A stretch of DNA of 19,391 bases, from positions 1 through 19,391 of the forward strand of contig CABQHM010000060.1 in assembly GCA_902464015.1 (NCBI GenBank), written 5' to 3'. The notes under the pieces are model-generated. The model saw nothing but the letters and a program-made list of their open reading frames with translations, was not told the DNA's origin and searched no databases. The translations under genes were made by a program, and so were the position numbers. Shown piece after piece: positions 6,819 through 15,864 of the stretch; within the stretch, counting starts at the first letter, position 1; each line of letters starts with the position of its first letter. The DNA is from an uncultured Coriobacteriales bacterium. Lineage in GTDB: Bacteria > Actinomycetota > Coriobacteriia > Coriobacteriales > UMGS124.

Positions 6819-8603
6819 ATGGCACTACCAGCACAATATCCCGAGGGGGCGGAACGCCCAGACGAGCACGCGGACATCGAACGGCGCCGGTTCACCGTTG
6901 CCCACAAAGTTCTCGACCTGACAAAGGCCACGTTGCTGGCAGACAACCACTTTTTGGCCCCCGCCGTGGGAAGGCTCGAAGTTTTAGAGGCGATCGGCCT
7001 GACGCGCCCCTTAGCAACGGACGGCTATGCCCTGTACCTCGACGCCAACCAAATGCTCGATGACTTCAATCACAAGGGCACTGTCTCGGCCCACGACCTC
7101 ATGCACTCGGTAGCGCACTGCATATTCCTGCATCCCTACGTGGGCCCCACGGTAGAGCACGCACTATGGAACATCGCCTGCGATATCGCAGCCGAGCGTG
7201 TCTCGCTCGAAGTGCTCGGCCCTCGGGATGGAGCGCGCGGGCAAAAGATACAGTCCACCATCGCCGATCTCGAGCGCCAGCTGGGATGCAAAGCGACAGC
7301 CGAAAAAATATACGGGAGGCTGCGGGCGGGAAAATGGGCACGCATGCTCGACGGATGGGCAGAGCTCTTTGCGGCAGACGATCACGAGCCCTGGTGGCAA
7401 GTGAACGTTGAAGACCCTACTCCCACAGCCGGCGCCAATGGCACGGGGTCATCGAGCGACACGCAAGATGCGCCCGAGCAGCCCAAGTCCCTTGACACCC
7501 AGACGCAGGAGCCGGACAACGGCTCCGACGAGGCCGAATGCGAGTCAGAAGGCGGCGGCGCCGACGAGGCCGACGACACGGAAAGCAACGAACGCGAGCA
7601 AGGCAACGACAGCTCCAACGACGCCAAAGACGCAGGTGGCAGCATGCGCGAGTCGGAAGGCAACGGCTCCAACGAATCCGATGGCGCGGAAAGCGACGAG
7701 CGCGAGCAAGGCAACGACAGTCCCACCGTAACCCACAAAGCCGAGACCGCAGAGACGCGCTCTCAGGGATCGGATCCGGGCTCGTCGGAAGAAAGCCATC
7801 GCTCCTTGCAAGCAGGCATGGCGTTTCGCTGGGTCAACCTCCCCTCGCGCGAGCAACAGATTTCCGAGTGGCGCGACGTGGCTTCAGCACTCGCGATCAA
7901 CTTGCAGACGTATGCCAAGGCACGCGGCGAGACCCTCGGCGGGCTGGTGGACGAGCTCGCGCAGACTTCGCACGAACCGGTGGACTACAGCGAGTTCTTA
8001 CGCCAGTTCGCCATACCTGGCGAGGTCATGAGGCTTTCCGACGACGAGTTCGACTATGTGTACTACACCTACGGCATCGACCTCTATGGCAACGTCCCCC
8101 TCATCGAGCCCCTCGAATACCGCGAGGAAAAGCGCGTGCGTGAGTTCGTCATCGCTATCGACACCAGCGGCTCGGTGCAGGGCGAGATTGTGCGCGAGTT
8201 CGTGAATGCGACGTTCGACATCCTCAAATCCACCGAGTCGTTTCACAGCAAGGTGCACGTGCGCATCCTGCAGTGCGACACCGAGGTGCGCTCCGAAGAC
8301 GTGATCACCTCGCTCGACGAGCTCAGAGACTGGAGCCGTTCGATGAAACTTTTGGGCGGCGGTGGAACCGACTTTCGCCCGGTTTTCCGCCACGTAGATG
8401 CCCTCATCGAGGCTGGTGAGTTCTCAAACATGGTGGGCCTTGTGTATTTCACCGACGGCTGGGGCGAGTACCCCGACTACATGCCCGCATACCGCACCGC
8501 CTTCGCCTTTTACGACGACGACTTCAGGCCGGACACCGTGCCGCCATGGGCTATTCAGGTAGTGTTGGACAAAAATGCGATCGAGGCAGCGCAGCAGCGC
8601 TGA
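6819..8603 (+). CDS. DUF2201-type putative metallopeptidase with C-terminal VWA-like domain
   Basis: The start at 6819 is preceded by GGGAGGGG (6802-6809); an in-frame ATG at 6750 has none and abuts a hairpin. The product has 594 residues. Residues 25-200 resemble the putative metallopeptidase domain PF13203 (DUF2201_N): HxxxH at His96/His100 (AHDLMHSVAHCIFLHPY) and NIACDIAAER at 118-127, which would supply a further acidic ligand. Residues 200-330 are an acidic, Ser/Gly/Asn-rich low-complexity linker with a duplicated EREQGNDS phrase. Residues 440-585 are a VWA-like domain (PF09967): MIDAS motif DTSGS at 448-452, GTDF at 516-519, YFTDGWG at 543-549. A MoxR AAA+ gene starts 24 bases downstream, so the two form an operon. 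VWA/MoxR pairs act as metal-dependent adaptors with an ATPase that remodels a target. No export signal is visible. The substrate is unknown. Confidence 0.85.
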   Translation: MALPAQYPEGAERPDEHADIERRRFTVAHKVLDLTKATLLADNHFLAPAVGRLEVLEAIGLTRPLATDGYALYLDANQMLDDFNHKGTVSAHDLMHSVAHCIFLHPYVGPTVEHALWNIACDIAAERVSLEVLGPRDGARGQKIQSTIADLERQLGCKATAEKIYGRLRAGKWARMLDGWAELFAADDHEPWWQVNVEDPTPTAGANGTGSSSDTQDAPEQPKSLDTQTQEPDNGSDEAECESEGGGADEADDTESNEREQGNDSSNDAKDAGGSMRESEGNGSNESDGAESDEREQGNDSPTVTHKAETAETRSQGSDPGSSEESHRSLQAGMAFRWVNLPSREQQISEWRDVASALAINLQTYAKARGETLGGLVDELAQTSHEPVDYSEFLRQFAIPGEVMRLSDDEFDYVYYTYGIDLYGNVPLIEPLEYREEKRVREFVIAIDTSGSVQGEIVREFVNATFDILKSTESFHSKVHVRILQCDTEVRSEDVITSLDELRDWSRSMKLLGGGGTDFRPVFRHVDALIEAGEFSNMVGLVYFTDGWGEYPDYMPAYRTAFAFYDDDFRPDTVPPWAIQVVLDKNAIEAAQQR

Positions 8604-8627
8604 TACCCAAGGAAAGGACTTTCCAGA

Positions 8628-10148
8628 ATGGACATACAACAGGCAATCGGCCAGGTTGAAGGCGCTGTTCGCGCCTATGTGGCCAAGAACGGCAGGGGTC
8701 TGCCCCTCATCCCGACGCACATGCAGCGCCCGGTGTTTCTGTACGGCCCTCCCGGCGTTGGCAAGACCGCCATCGTGGCCCAGGTGGCCTCCGAACTGGG
8801 AATCAACCTGGTGAGCTACTCCATCACGCACCACACCCGTCAGTCGGCCTTGGGCCTGCCCATGATCGTGCACAACACTTTCGACGGCGTTGAGTACGGT
8901 GTGAGCGAGTACACGATGAGCGAGATCATTGCAGACGTGTACCGCGCACGCGAGGAGAGCGGCGTGGCCGAGGGCATCCTGTTCCTCGACGAGGTCAACT
9001 GCGTGAGCGAGACCCTCGCCCCGGCGATGCTGCAATTCCTGCAGTACAAGGTGTTCGGCACCCACCGCCTGCCCGAGGGATGGGCCGTGGTGTGCGCAGG
9101 CAACCCGCCCGAGTACAACCGCTCGGCCCGCGAATTCGACCCGGCCACGCTTGACCGACTCAAGCGCGTTGAAGTGCAGCCGGAGCTCAACGTGTGGCAA
9201 GGGTACGCCACCTCCCATGGCGTGCACCCGGCAGTGACCACCTTTCTAGAAGCAAAACCCGATTGTTTCTACCTCTGCAAGCGCAGCCCGGCGGGCATGC
9301 GCCTGGTCACACCGCGAGGCTGGGAGGACCTCTCGAGAATGCTGCGCGCCTACGAGTCGCTCGGCATCTCGGCCAACAAGGAACTCGTGCGCCAATATCT
9401 GCAGGATGACGGCATAGCGCGCGACTTTTGGAGCTACTACGAGCTCTTCCGCAAGTACGAGAAAGACTACAAGGTTGCCGATATCCTCGCCGGAAAAGCA
9501 GATGGCGAGGTGCAGGAACGCGCACGCAAGGCACGCTTCGACGAGCGTGTGGCCCTCGTGGGCTTGATGCTTGATGTGTGCCTGGCCAAAGCGCACGACG
9601 CCGTGGAGCTTGAAGAGGCCCTCAGGGAAGCCCGCAAGGACGTGACTCTGCTCAAAGCCCGGCTGCAGGCAGGTGGCGGAGCGGCCGCCATCGACTCCCG
9701 GATTACCGAGGTTGTCTCCTCCCCCGACGTTGCTGCCCGCCCCAAGGGCAGTTGCGGCAACAGGGAAGTTGTGCGCGCAGAGCGCCTGCGGGTGCTTCGC
9801 CTCTGCGCCGACGCGTGCGCCAAGGCCGGCGTCGCTGGGCGAACCGACTCGTTCCCCGAGGTCAAAGAGGCCTTCAACGCAGTATGCAAGCAGCAAAAGA
9901 GCCTCGCGACCGGGGTGTCGCATGCCGTGAACAACGCCTTCGTCTTTTTGGACGGCACATATGGGGCGCAGTCGCAGGAATCGCTCATCCTCACCACCAA
10001 GCTCGCCGCCGACCCTGCGTTTGTGAAAACCACAGCCATGTACGGCTGCGAAGGCTACATGCGCCACAACAAAGACCTGCTGCTCACCGAGCGCAACCTC
10101 TCGCTCAAGAGCGAGGTGGAGGCACTGTTGGGCGAGGCCGAGCTGTAG
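8628..10148 (+). CDS. MoxR-type AAA+ ATPase
   Basis: The 506-residue protein starts after AAGGAAAGGA (8608-8617). It shows Walker A GPPGVGKT (40-47), Walker B ILFLDE (117-122), sensor-1 AGNPPEYN (157-164) and an arginine-finger candidate in LDRLKR (175-180), all typical of the MoxR group. Residues 230-506 form a helical, charged extension longer than in small MoxR proteins (about 300-350 residues); its function is unknown. MoxR ATPases usually work with a VWA protein to assemble or activate complexes, and the DUF2201/VWA gene 24 bases upstream is the obvious partner. A terminator at 10272 ends the unit. It could bear on the LRR proteins encoded upstream, but this is inference. Confidence 0.88.
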   Translation: MDIQQAIGQVEGAVRAYVAKNGRGLPLIPTHMQRPVFLYGPPGVGKTAIVAQVASELGINLVSYSITHHTRQSALGLPMIVHNTFDGVEYGVSEYTMSEIIADVYRAREESGVAEGILFLDEVNCVSETLAPAMLQFLQYKVFGTHRLPEGWAVVCAGNPPEYNRSAREFDPATLDRLKRVEVQPELNVWQGYATSHGVHPAVTTFLEAKPDCFYLCKRSPAGMRLVTPRGWEDLSRMLRAYESLGISANKELVRQYLQDDGIARDFWSYYELFRKYEKDYKVADILAGKADGEVQERARKARFDERVALVGLMLDVCLAKAHDAVELEEALREARKDVTLLKARLQAGGGAAAIDSRITEVVSSPDVAARPKGSCGNREVVRAERLRVLRLCADACAKAGVAGRTDSFPEVKEAFNAVCKQQKSLATGVSHAVNNAFVFLDGTYGAQSQESLILTTKLAADPAFVKTTAMYGCEGYMRHNKDLLLTERNLSLKSEVEALLGEAEL

Positions 10149-10271
10149 GGCCGCATACGCTAGAGGATTGAGCCAAGCCTGTAGCCGTCGACCTCCTGGC
10201 GCTCGAGCCCAAGGCGCACCCGCCGAGGTCGGGCCCGCAGGACCCCAAACCCGCCGCATCCCCGGCGTTCA

Positions 10272-10312
10272 AGCCCGATGGCCCCCGCACAGGGGAAGCC
10301 GTCGGGCTTTTT
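10272..10312 (+). terminator. intrinsic terminator of the VWA-MoxR unit
   Basis: AAGCCCGATGGC pairs with GCCGTCGGGCTT (one G-T wobble), the loop contains a further CCCC/GGGG match, and five T residues follow (10308-10312). Confidence 0.9.
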
Positions 10313-10454
10313 GATGCATGCACGCTGACACAAACGATTCGATTTTGGCGGTGGGCGGCAGGCTCTTATGTACTTTTTCTCGTGGGCGACCTCTCACGCG
10401 CCGCTGAAACCGTCCAGGCGAAACCACGCTGCAAGCAGCACGCGAGCACAGTAA

Positions 10455-10473
10455 AGTAGATTTGTACTACTAT
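10455..10473 (+). promoter_or_regulatory. possible PFOR promoter with overlapping inverted repeat
   Basis: TACTAT at 10468-10473 is a passable -10; the hexamer 17 bases upstream (AGCACA, 10445-10450) is a poor -35. AGTAG (10455-10459) and CTACT (10467-10471) form an inverted repeat with a 7-base centre that overlaps the -10, as an operator might. Weak evidence. Confidence 0.3.
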
Positions 10474-10557
10474 GCACCTAGGCCGGTTACACGGCCTGCA
10501 CCCCGCTTTGATATCAACGCTTGCAGCAAGCAAGCATGTGAGGGAAGAGGAGAGAAC

Positions 10558-13500
10558 ATGGCCCGACAGCTCAAGTCCATGGACGGCAACAACGCCGCGG
10601 CACACGTCAGCTACGCGTTCACCGAAGTGGCGGGCATCTATCCCATCACCCCGTCGAGCCCCATGGCCGACTATGTGGACCAGTGGAGCGCCCAGGGCCG
10701 CAAGAACATCTTCGGCACGACCGTCAAGGTCTGCGAGATGGAGTCTGAGGCCGGTGCCGCCGGCGCCGTGCACGGCTCGCTTACCAGCGGCGCCCTGACG
10801 ACGACCTACACCGCCTCGCAGGGCCTTCTGCTCATGATCCCCAACATGTACAAGATTGCCGCCGAGCAGCTGCCCAGCGTCTTCCACGTGAGCGCGCGTA
10901 CCGTCTCCACCCACGCCCTCAACATCTTCGGCGACCACTCCGACGTCATGGCCTGCCGCCAGACCGGTTTCGCCATGCTCGCCGAAGGCAACGTGCAGGA
11001 GGTCATGGACCTGTCCGCCGTGGCGCACCTCGCGGCCATCAAGGGCGGCGTGCCGTTCATCAACTTCTTCGACGGATTCCGCACCTCCCATGAGATTCAG
11101 AAGATCGAGGTCTGGGACTACGAGGACCTGGCCGAGATGTGCGACATGGACGCCGTGCGCGCCTTCCGCGCCCACGCGCTCAACCCCGAGCACCCCGCCA
11201 TGCGCGGCAGCCACGAGAACGGCGACATCTTCTTCCAGCACCGCGAGGCCTGCAACTCCCACTACGACGCACTGCCCGCCGTGGTTGAGGAGTACATGGA
11301 CAAGGTCAACGCCAAGCTCGGCACCGACTACAAGCTGTTCAACTACTACGGCGCCCCCGACGCCGACCGCGTCATCGTCGCCATGGGCTCCATCTGCGAC
11401 GTCGCCGAGGAGGTCATCGACTACCTCAACGCCCACGGCGAGAAGGTCGGCCTCATCAAGGTGCGCCTGTATCGCCCGTTCGTGACTGAGAAGTTCATCG
11501 AGGCCCTGCCCAAGACCTGCACCAAGCTTGCCGTTCTCGACCGCACGAAGGAGCCCGGCTCCATCGGTGAGCCCCTCTACCTCGACGTCGTGACCGCACT
11601 CGCCCAGGCGGGCGTCACGGGCATCAAGGTGAGCGGCGGCCGCTACGGCCTGGGCAGCAAGGACACGCCCCCCTCGAGCGTCTTCGCCATCTACACCGAG
11701 CTCGCCAAGGACGCGCCTCGCCGCGAGTTCACCATTGGCATCGTCGACGACGTCACGAACCTGTCGCTGCCCGAAGACCCGAACTGCCCCAACACGGCCG
11801 CAGCGGGCACCATCGAGTGCAAGTTCTGGGGTCTTGGTGGCGACGGCACGGTTGGCGCCAACAAGAACTCGACGAAGATCATCGGCGACCACACCGACAA
11901 GTACATCCAGTCCTACTTCCAGTACGACTCCAAGAAGACGGGCGGCGTCACCATCTCGCACCTGCGCTTTGGTGACTCCCCCATCCGTAGCCCGTACTAC
12001 ATCAACAAGGCAGACTTTGTTGCCTGCCATAACCCCAGCTACATCACCAAGGGCTTCCGCATCGTGCAGGACGTCAAGCCCGGCGGCATCTTCCTGGTGA
12101 ACTGCCAGTGGACGCCCGAGGAGCTGGAGCACCACCTCGACGCCGACTCCAAGCGCTACATCGCCAGGAACAACGTGCAGCTCTACACCATCGACGCCAT
12201 CGACCTGGCACGCAAGGTGGGCATGGGCAAGCGCACCAACACCATCCTGCAGTCTGCCTTCTTCTCGCTGGCCCACATCATGGACCAGGCCGAGGCCATC
12301 CAGTACATGAAGGAAGCGGCCACCAAGAGCTACCTCAAGAAGGGCCAGGACGTCGTGGACTGCAACCACGCCGCCATCGACGCCGGTGCCACCGCGTACG
12401 TGAAGATCGATGTGCCCGCAAGCTGGGCAGATGCTGAGGACGCCGCCAAGCCCACAGACCCGGAAGGCCGCGCCGAGCTCGTCCGCCAGGTCTGCGACAT
12501 CATGCGCCCCGTGGGCAATATGGCCGGCGACTCGCTTCCCGTCTCCGCCTTCGCCGACCGCGCCGACGGTCAGTTCGAGCTGGGCGCCTCTGCCTTCGAG
12601 AAGCGCGGCGTAGCCGTCATGGTTCCCGAGTGGGACGCCGAGAAGTGCGTGCAGTGCAACAGCTGCGCCTTCGTGTGCCCCCACGCCACCATCCGCCCCT
12701 ACGAGCTCGACGAGGCCGAGGTCGCCGCTGCGCCCGCGCCCATCAAGCTCGCTCCCGTCAAGGCCGGCAAGGCCAAGGGCCTCTACCAGTACACGCTGGC
12801 CATCTCCCCGCTCGACTGCATGGGCTGCGGCGTGTGCATCGGCCAGTGCAAGCCCGGCGCCATCACGATGGTTCCCGCCGAGAGCCAGCTCGACCAGCAG
12901 CAGGTCTTCGACTACTGCGTCGAGCACGTCACCGAGAAGCCCGAGGCCATTGACGACACGCTCAAGGGCTGCCAGTTCAAGACCCCGCTGCTTGAGTTCT
13001 CCGGCTCCTGCGCCGGCTGCGCCGAGACTTCTTACGCTCGCCTCGTGACTCAGCTCTTCGGCGACCGCATGTTCATCGCCAACGCCACCGGCTGCTCCTC
13101 CATCTGGGGCAACCCTGCGGCCACCGCGCCTTACACCACGAACAAGGACGGCCACGGCCCGGCTTGGTGCAACTCGCTCTTCGAAGACAACGCCGAGTTC
13201 GGCATGGGCATGCAGCTTGGCTACGAGGCCGTGCGCGCAAAGCTCGTCGAGCACACCAAGAACATGCTCGCCGACGAACGCGCCGACGCTGAGTTCACCG
13301 CCGTGGCCCAGGCTTGGCTCGACTCGATGAACGACGCCAAGGCTAGCAAGGACGCCGCCGAGGCGTTCAAGGCCATCCTCGCCCCCATCGCCGAGGCCGG
13401 CTGCCCCGACGCCAAGGCCATCCTGGAGAACGCCGAGTACCTCACCAAGAAGTCCTTCTGGATCTTCGGCGGCGACGGCTGGGCCTACGACATCGGCTAC

Positions 13501-14103
13501 GGCGGACTCGACCACGTCCTGGCTTCTGGCCGCGACGTCAACGTGTTCGTCTTCGACACCGAGGTCTACTCCAACACCGGCGGCCAGGCATCCAAGGCTT
13601 CCAACATCGGCCAGGTTGCACAGTTCGCAGCTGCCGGCAAGGACATCAAGAAGAAGTCCCTGGCCGAGATCGCCATCAGCTACGGCTACGTGTACGTGGC
13701 GCAGGTCGCCATGGGCGCCAAGCCCGCGCAGACCCTCAAGGCCATCCAGGAGGCCGAGGCCTACCCCGGACCCTCGCTCATCATCGGCTACAGCCCCTGC
13801 GAGATGCACTCCATCAAGGGCGGCATGGTCAACTGCCAGGCCGAGATGAAGCGCGCCGTGGACTGCGGCTACTGGAACCTGTTCCGCTTCAACCCGCAAG
13901 CCCAGACCGGCGGCAAGTTCATGCTCGACTCCAAGGAGCCTGCTGGCGGCTACCAGGAGTTCCTCATGAACGAGGCCCGCTACAGCCGCCTGACCCGCGA
14001 GTTCCCGGGCCGCGCCGAGGAACTCTTCGCCAAGAACGAGAAGGCCGCTATGGACCGCTACGACCACCTGCTCAAGCTCAAGGAGATGTACTCCGAGCTG
14101 TAA
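10558..14103 (+). CDS. nifJ: pyruvate:ferredoxin (flavodoxin) oxidoreductase, single chain
   Basis: This enzyme oxidatively decarboxylates pyruvate with CoA to acetyl-CoA and CO2 and passes the electrons to ferredoxin or flavodoxin, a central step of anaerobic energy metabolism. The 1181-residue length is the usual one for the homodimeric one-chain form. In order: N-terminal pyruvate/thiamine-binding domain with YPITPSSPM; two ferredoxin-type [4Fe-4S] motifs, CVQCNSCAFVCP (Cys697, 700, 703, 707) and CMGCGVCIGQCKP (Cys754, 757, 760, 764); the proximal-cluster region GSCAGCAETSY; and the C-terminal thiamine diphosphate site GDGWAYDIGYGG (972-983) followed by YSNTGGQASK. The start at 10558 follows AGAGGAGAG and begins with the family sequence ARQLKSMDGN; an upstream ATG at 10462 is in frame but lacks a ribosome site. 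The gene is a single transcription unit with strong GC-rich codon bias, as expected for high expression. Confidence 0.97.
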   Translation: MARQLKSMDGNNAAAHVSYAFTEVAGIYPITPSSPMADYVDQWSAQGRKNIFGTTVKVCEMESEAGAAGAVHGSLTSGALTTTYTASQGLLLMIPNMYKIAAEQLPSVFHVSARTVSTHALNIFGDHSDVMACRQTGFAMLAEGNVQEVMDLSAVAHLAAIKGGVPFINFFDGFRTSHEIQKIEVWDYEDLAEMCDMDAVRAFRAHALNPEHPAMRGSHENGDIFFQHREACNSHYDALPAVVEEYMDKVNAKLGTDYKLFNYYGAPDADRVIVAMGSICDVAEEVIDYLNAHGEKVGLIKVRLYRPFVTEKFIEALPKTCTKLAVLDRTKEPGSIGEPLYLDVVTALAQAGVTGIKVSGGRYGLGSKDTPPSSVFAIYTELAKDAPRREFTIGIVDDVTNLSLPEDPNCPNTAAAGTIECKFWGLGGDGTVGANKNSTKIIGDHTDKYIQSYFQYDSKKTGGVTISHLRFGDSPIRSPYYINKADFVACHNPSYITKGFRIVQDVKPGGIFLVNCQWTPEELEHHLDADSKRYIARNNVQLYTIDAIDLARKVGMGKRTNTILQSAFFSLAHIMDQAEAIQYMKEAATKSYLKKGQDVVDCNHAAIDAGATAYVKIDVPASWADAEDAAKPTDPEGRAELVRQVCDIMRPVGNMAGDSLPVSAFADRADGQFELGASAFEKRGVAVMVPEWDAEKCVQCNSCAFVCPHATIRPYELDEAEVAAAPAPIKLAPVKAGKAKGLYQYTLAISPLDCMGCGVCIGQCKPGAITMVPAESQLDQQQVFDYCVEHVTEKPEAIDDTLKGCQFKTPLLEFSGSCAGCAETSYARLVTQLFGDRMFIANATGCSSIWGNPAATAPYTTNKDGHGPAWCNSLFEDNAEFGMGMQLGYEAVRAKLVEHTKNMLADERADAEFTAVAQAWLDSMNDAKASKDAAEAFKAILAPIAEAGCPDAKAILENAEYLTKKSFWIFGGDGWAYDIGYGGLDHVLASGRDVNVFVFDTEVYSNTGGQASKASNIGQVAQFAAAGKDIKKKSLAEIAISYGYVYVAQVAMGAKPAQTLKAIQEAEAYPGPSLIIGYSPCEMHSIKGGMVNCQAEMKRAVDCGYWNLFRFNPQAQTGGKFMLDSKEPAGGYQEFLMNEARYSRLTREFPGRAEELFAKNEKAAMDRYDHLLKLKEMYSEL

Positions 14104-14135
14104 GGCACCGCACAGGCATCTGAGCACGTAAACGC

Positions 14136-14177
14136 AAGACCCGCTGCCCTCAGGCAACGAGGACGGCGGGTCTTTTT
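14136..14177 (+). terminator. intrinsic terminator after PFOR
   Basis: AAGACCCGC (14136-14144) pairs with the rising arm GCGGGTCTT, followed by a run of T ending at 14177; the loop contains further pairing. It lies 33 bases after the PFOR stop. Confidence 0.88.
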
Positions 14178-14193
14178 GTGTGCGACAGTTTGA
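14177..14193. repeat. 17-bp direct repeat, copy 1
   Basis: TGTGTGCGACAGTTTGA begins in the T run of the PFOR terminator and recurs exactly at 14328-14344. Similarity continues on both sides: CGRGTC about ten bases before and AG one base after. The 14178-14367 gap holds no gene; between the copies I see only short inverted matches such as CGGGTTG/CAACCCG. Confidence 0.8.
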
Positions 14194-14327
14194 GAGTAAG
14201 GACGACGAGGGCAAAGAGTGGCTCGCACTCATGAGCGGGTTGTGGTGTATTGGCATGCGGCTACCTGGCAGCTAATGAAAACAGGGGCCCGATGCAACCC
14301 GTGCACAAGCAGGGCAGCGAGTCCCTC

Positions 14328-14344
14328 TGTGTGCGACAGTTTGA
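14328..14344. repeat. 17-bp direct repeat, copy 2
   Basis: This is an exact second copy of 14177-14193, 151 bases downstream and 24 bases from the end of the histidine kinase gene. It is preceded by GCGAGTCCCTC, which looks like a decayed version of the terminator arm in front of copy 1, but no intact hairpin remains. Confidence 0.8.
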
Positions 14345-14367
14345 CAGCAAAAGGGGCCGGACGACTC

Positions 14368-15864
14368 CTAAGCCGCTGAAAACTCCAGCGTAAAGCGGGT
14401 GCCCACACCCTTGAGGCTCACGACGTCGATGCGGCCCTCGTGGGCGTCCATGATCCACTTGGCAATGGACAGGCCCAGTCCCGTGCCTCCCACGCCCGCG
14501 GCCTGGCGCGCCTCGTCGGCTCGCCAGAAGCGCTCAAAGGCATGCGGCACTTCCTCGGGGGCAAGGCCGATGCCCTCGTCAGCCACAGAGCATGCCACCT
14601 TGCGACCGTCCGCCTGCAATCCGATCGTTATCTGCGTGCCGGCAGGCGAGTACTTCACGGCGTTCTGCACGAGGATGCGCATGGCTTGCTTGACGAGGGC
14701 GGCGTCGCCCACCATGAGGCACGTCGGCATCGACAGCTCGCGCGTCGGTGCGGCTGCGGCCTCCCCCATCGCATGCGTGTCCGCGACCTTGCCCTGCACG
14801 CTCAGGCAGTACGCGTGTGAGGGATCGATCATGGCGGACTCCTCGTACACCTCGCCCACGATGGCACCCAAGTCGATCGTCTCCATGTGCAGGTTGTTGC
14901 GTCCCGCGTCGCCACGAGCAAGGAAGAGGAGCTGCTCCACCAGCTCTTGCATGTGCGTGGACTCCTGCTTGAGGGCGGCGATGGACTCGTCGAGCACCTC
15001 GGGGTCGGTCTTGCCCCAGCGGTCGAGCATGTTTACATAACCCTGGATGACGGCGATGGGCGTGCGCAGCTCGTGCGATGCGTCGTTGACGAACTGCATC
15101 TGCTGGAGCTTGGCCTCCTGCATCTGGCGCAAAAGGCCGTTGAGGGCGACCTCGATGCTGCGCAGGTCGGCGTCTCCCGTCGAGACATTGGGCGCATTCA
15201 CGTTGGCCGAATCGATGGCGTGTTTGAGCGTCTCCATCTTGTCGGCCGCTGTACCAGCGGCGCTTCCCATAGGGTTGTCGGCCGTGGCTGAGCCCATGGC
15301 CTCCGCCGTCAAGGCCAGGTCGTTGAGCGGCTTGAGTCGCCGACGGATATGACGCGGCAGGAATATGCCGTTGATAAGCGAAAGCACTTGGAAAACCACC
15401 ACAGCAGATGCAATCGCCGCTGCCCAGGCAAGGCTTTCGCTCACAGGAAACGAATAGCTCCGGGACATGGGGCCGCTCACGACATATATCAGGGCCGTCC
15501 AGTCATTGGAGCTCAGACCGTCGAGCCACACCTGCACTCCGGGTGCATACACGAGATGGGCTGTGCCGCGGAAAAAATCGTCAGGCAGCGCCTGGTTGCA
15601 CTGGAGCACGAACCCCGCCACCATGGCGCAGGCGATAAGCATGTCGAGCAGGACATATTCACCCAGCTTGCGCATCCATTCGTCCAGCGCAATGCCGCGC
15701 GAGATAGAGCCGGCGAGCTTGGAAGTGCGGCGGGGACGGCCCTCCTTGCCGCGCGTGAAAAGATTGTCCTGGGGGCGGCTGCCCCTCTTCTCTTCTGGAA
15801 AATCTTGCCCCGTGCGACAGGCGCCGGTCGCCTTCTCTTTGTGCCTACCCCTCGCGGACGACAT
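14368..15864 (-). CDS. membrane sensor histidine kinase (OmpR-system partner)
   Basis: The kinase autophosphorylates on a histidine in response to an unknown signal and passes the phosphate to the regulator encoded just upstream. The 498 residues show a long basic cytoplasmic N-terminus (1-68), membrane segment 1 (about 69-88), a short outside loop (89-145), membrane segment 2 (146-170), a HAMP-like linker (170-250), the H-box NDASHELRTP with His264, the N-box QNAVKYSP (Asn401), the G1 box DEGIGL (429-434), FERFWRAD (443-450) and the G2 box GTGLGLSIAKW (460-470). The start at 15864 overlaps the end of the regulator gene by 20 bases, which implies translational coupling. An internal ATG (residue 64) just before the first membrane segment is an alternative but has no ribosome site. 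The sensor loop resembles no domain I can name. Confidence 0.93.
   Translation of the reverse strand: MSSARGRHKEKATGACRTGQDFPEEKRGSRPQDNLFTRGKEGRPRRTSKLAGSISRGIALDEWMRKLGEYVLLDMLIACAMVAGFVLQCNQALPDDFFRGTAHLVYAPGVQVWLDGLSSNDWTALIYVVSGPMSRSYSFPVSESLAWAAAIASAVVVFQVLSLINGIFLPRHIRRRLKPLNDLALTAEAMGSATADNPMGSAAGTAADKMETLKHAIDSANVNAPNVSTGDADLRSIEVALNGLLRQMQEAKLQQMQFVNDASHELRTPIAVIQGYVNMLDRWGKTDPEVLDESIAALKQESTHMQELVEQLLFLARGDAGRNNLHMETIDLGAIVGEVYEESAMIDPSHAYCLSVQGKVADTHAMGEAAAAPTRELSMPTCLMVGDAALVKQAMRILVQNAVKYSPAGTQITIGLQADGRKVACSVADEGIGLAPEEVPHAFERFWRADEARQAAGVGGTGLGLSIAKWIMDAHEGRIDVVSLKGVGTRFTLEFSAA

Larger units (their letters stand above)
10149..10557. other. 409-bp intergenic region before the PFOR gene
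   Basis: 10149-10271 shows no gene or clear signal. The terminator of the MoxR unit is at 10272-10312. Nothing clear is seen in 10313-10454. A weak promoter/inverted repeat lies at 10455-10473. The palindrome TTGATATCAA is at 10508-10517 in the PFOR leader, and the purine-rich ribosome site is at 10541-10554. Confidence 0.6.

Noticed and set aside
10508..10517. FNR-type site TTGATATCAA in the PFOR leader
   Set aside because: FNR/CRP-type sites need a 4-base centre between TTGAT and ATCAA; here there is none, and a 10-bp palindrome can arise by chance.
10366..14256. 1296-residue open frame on the minus strand across PFOR
   Set aside because: It lies fully antisense to a textbook PFOR gene, is made of Val/Leu/Gly/Asp/His-rich sequence typical of the mirror of GC-biased codons, and has no recognisable domain.
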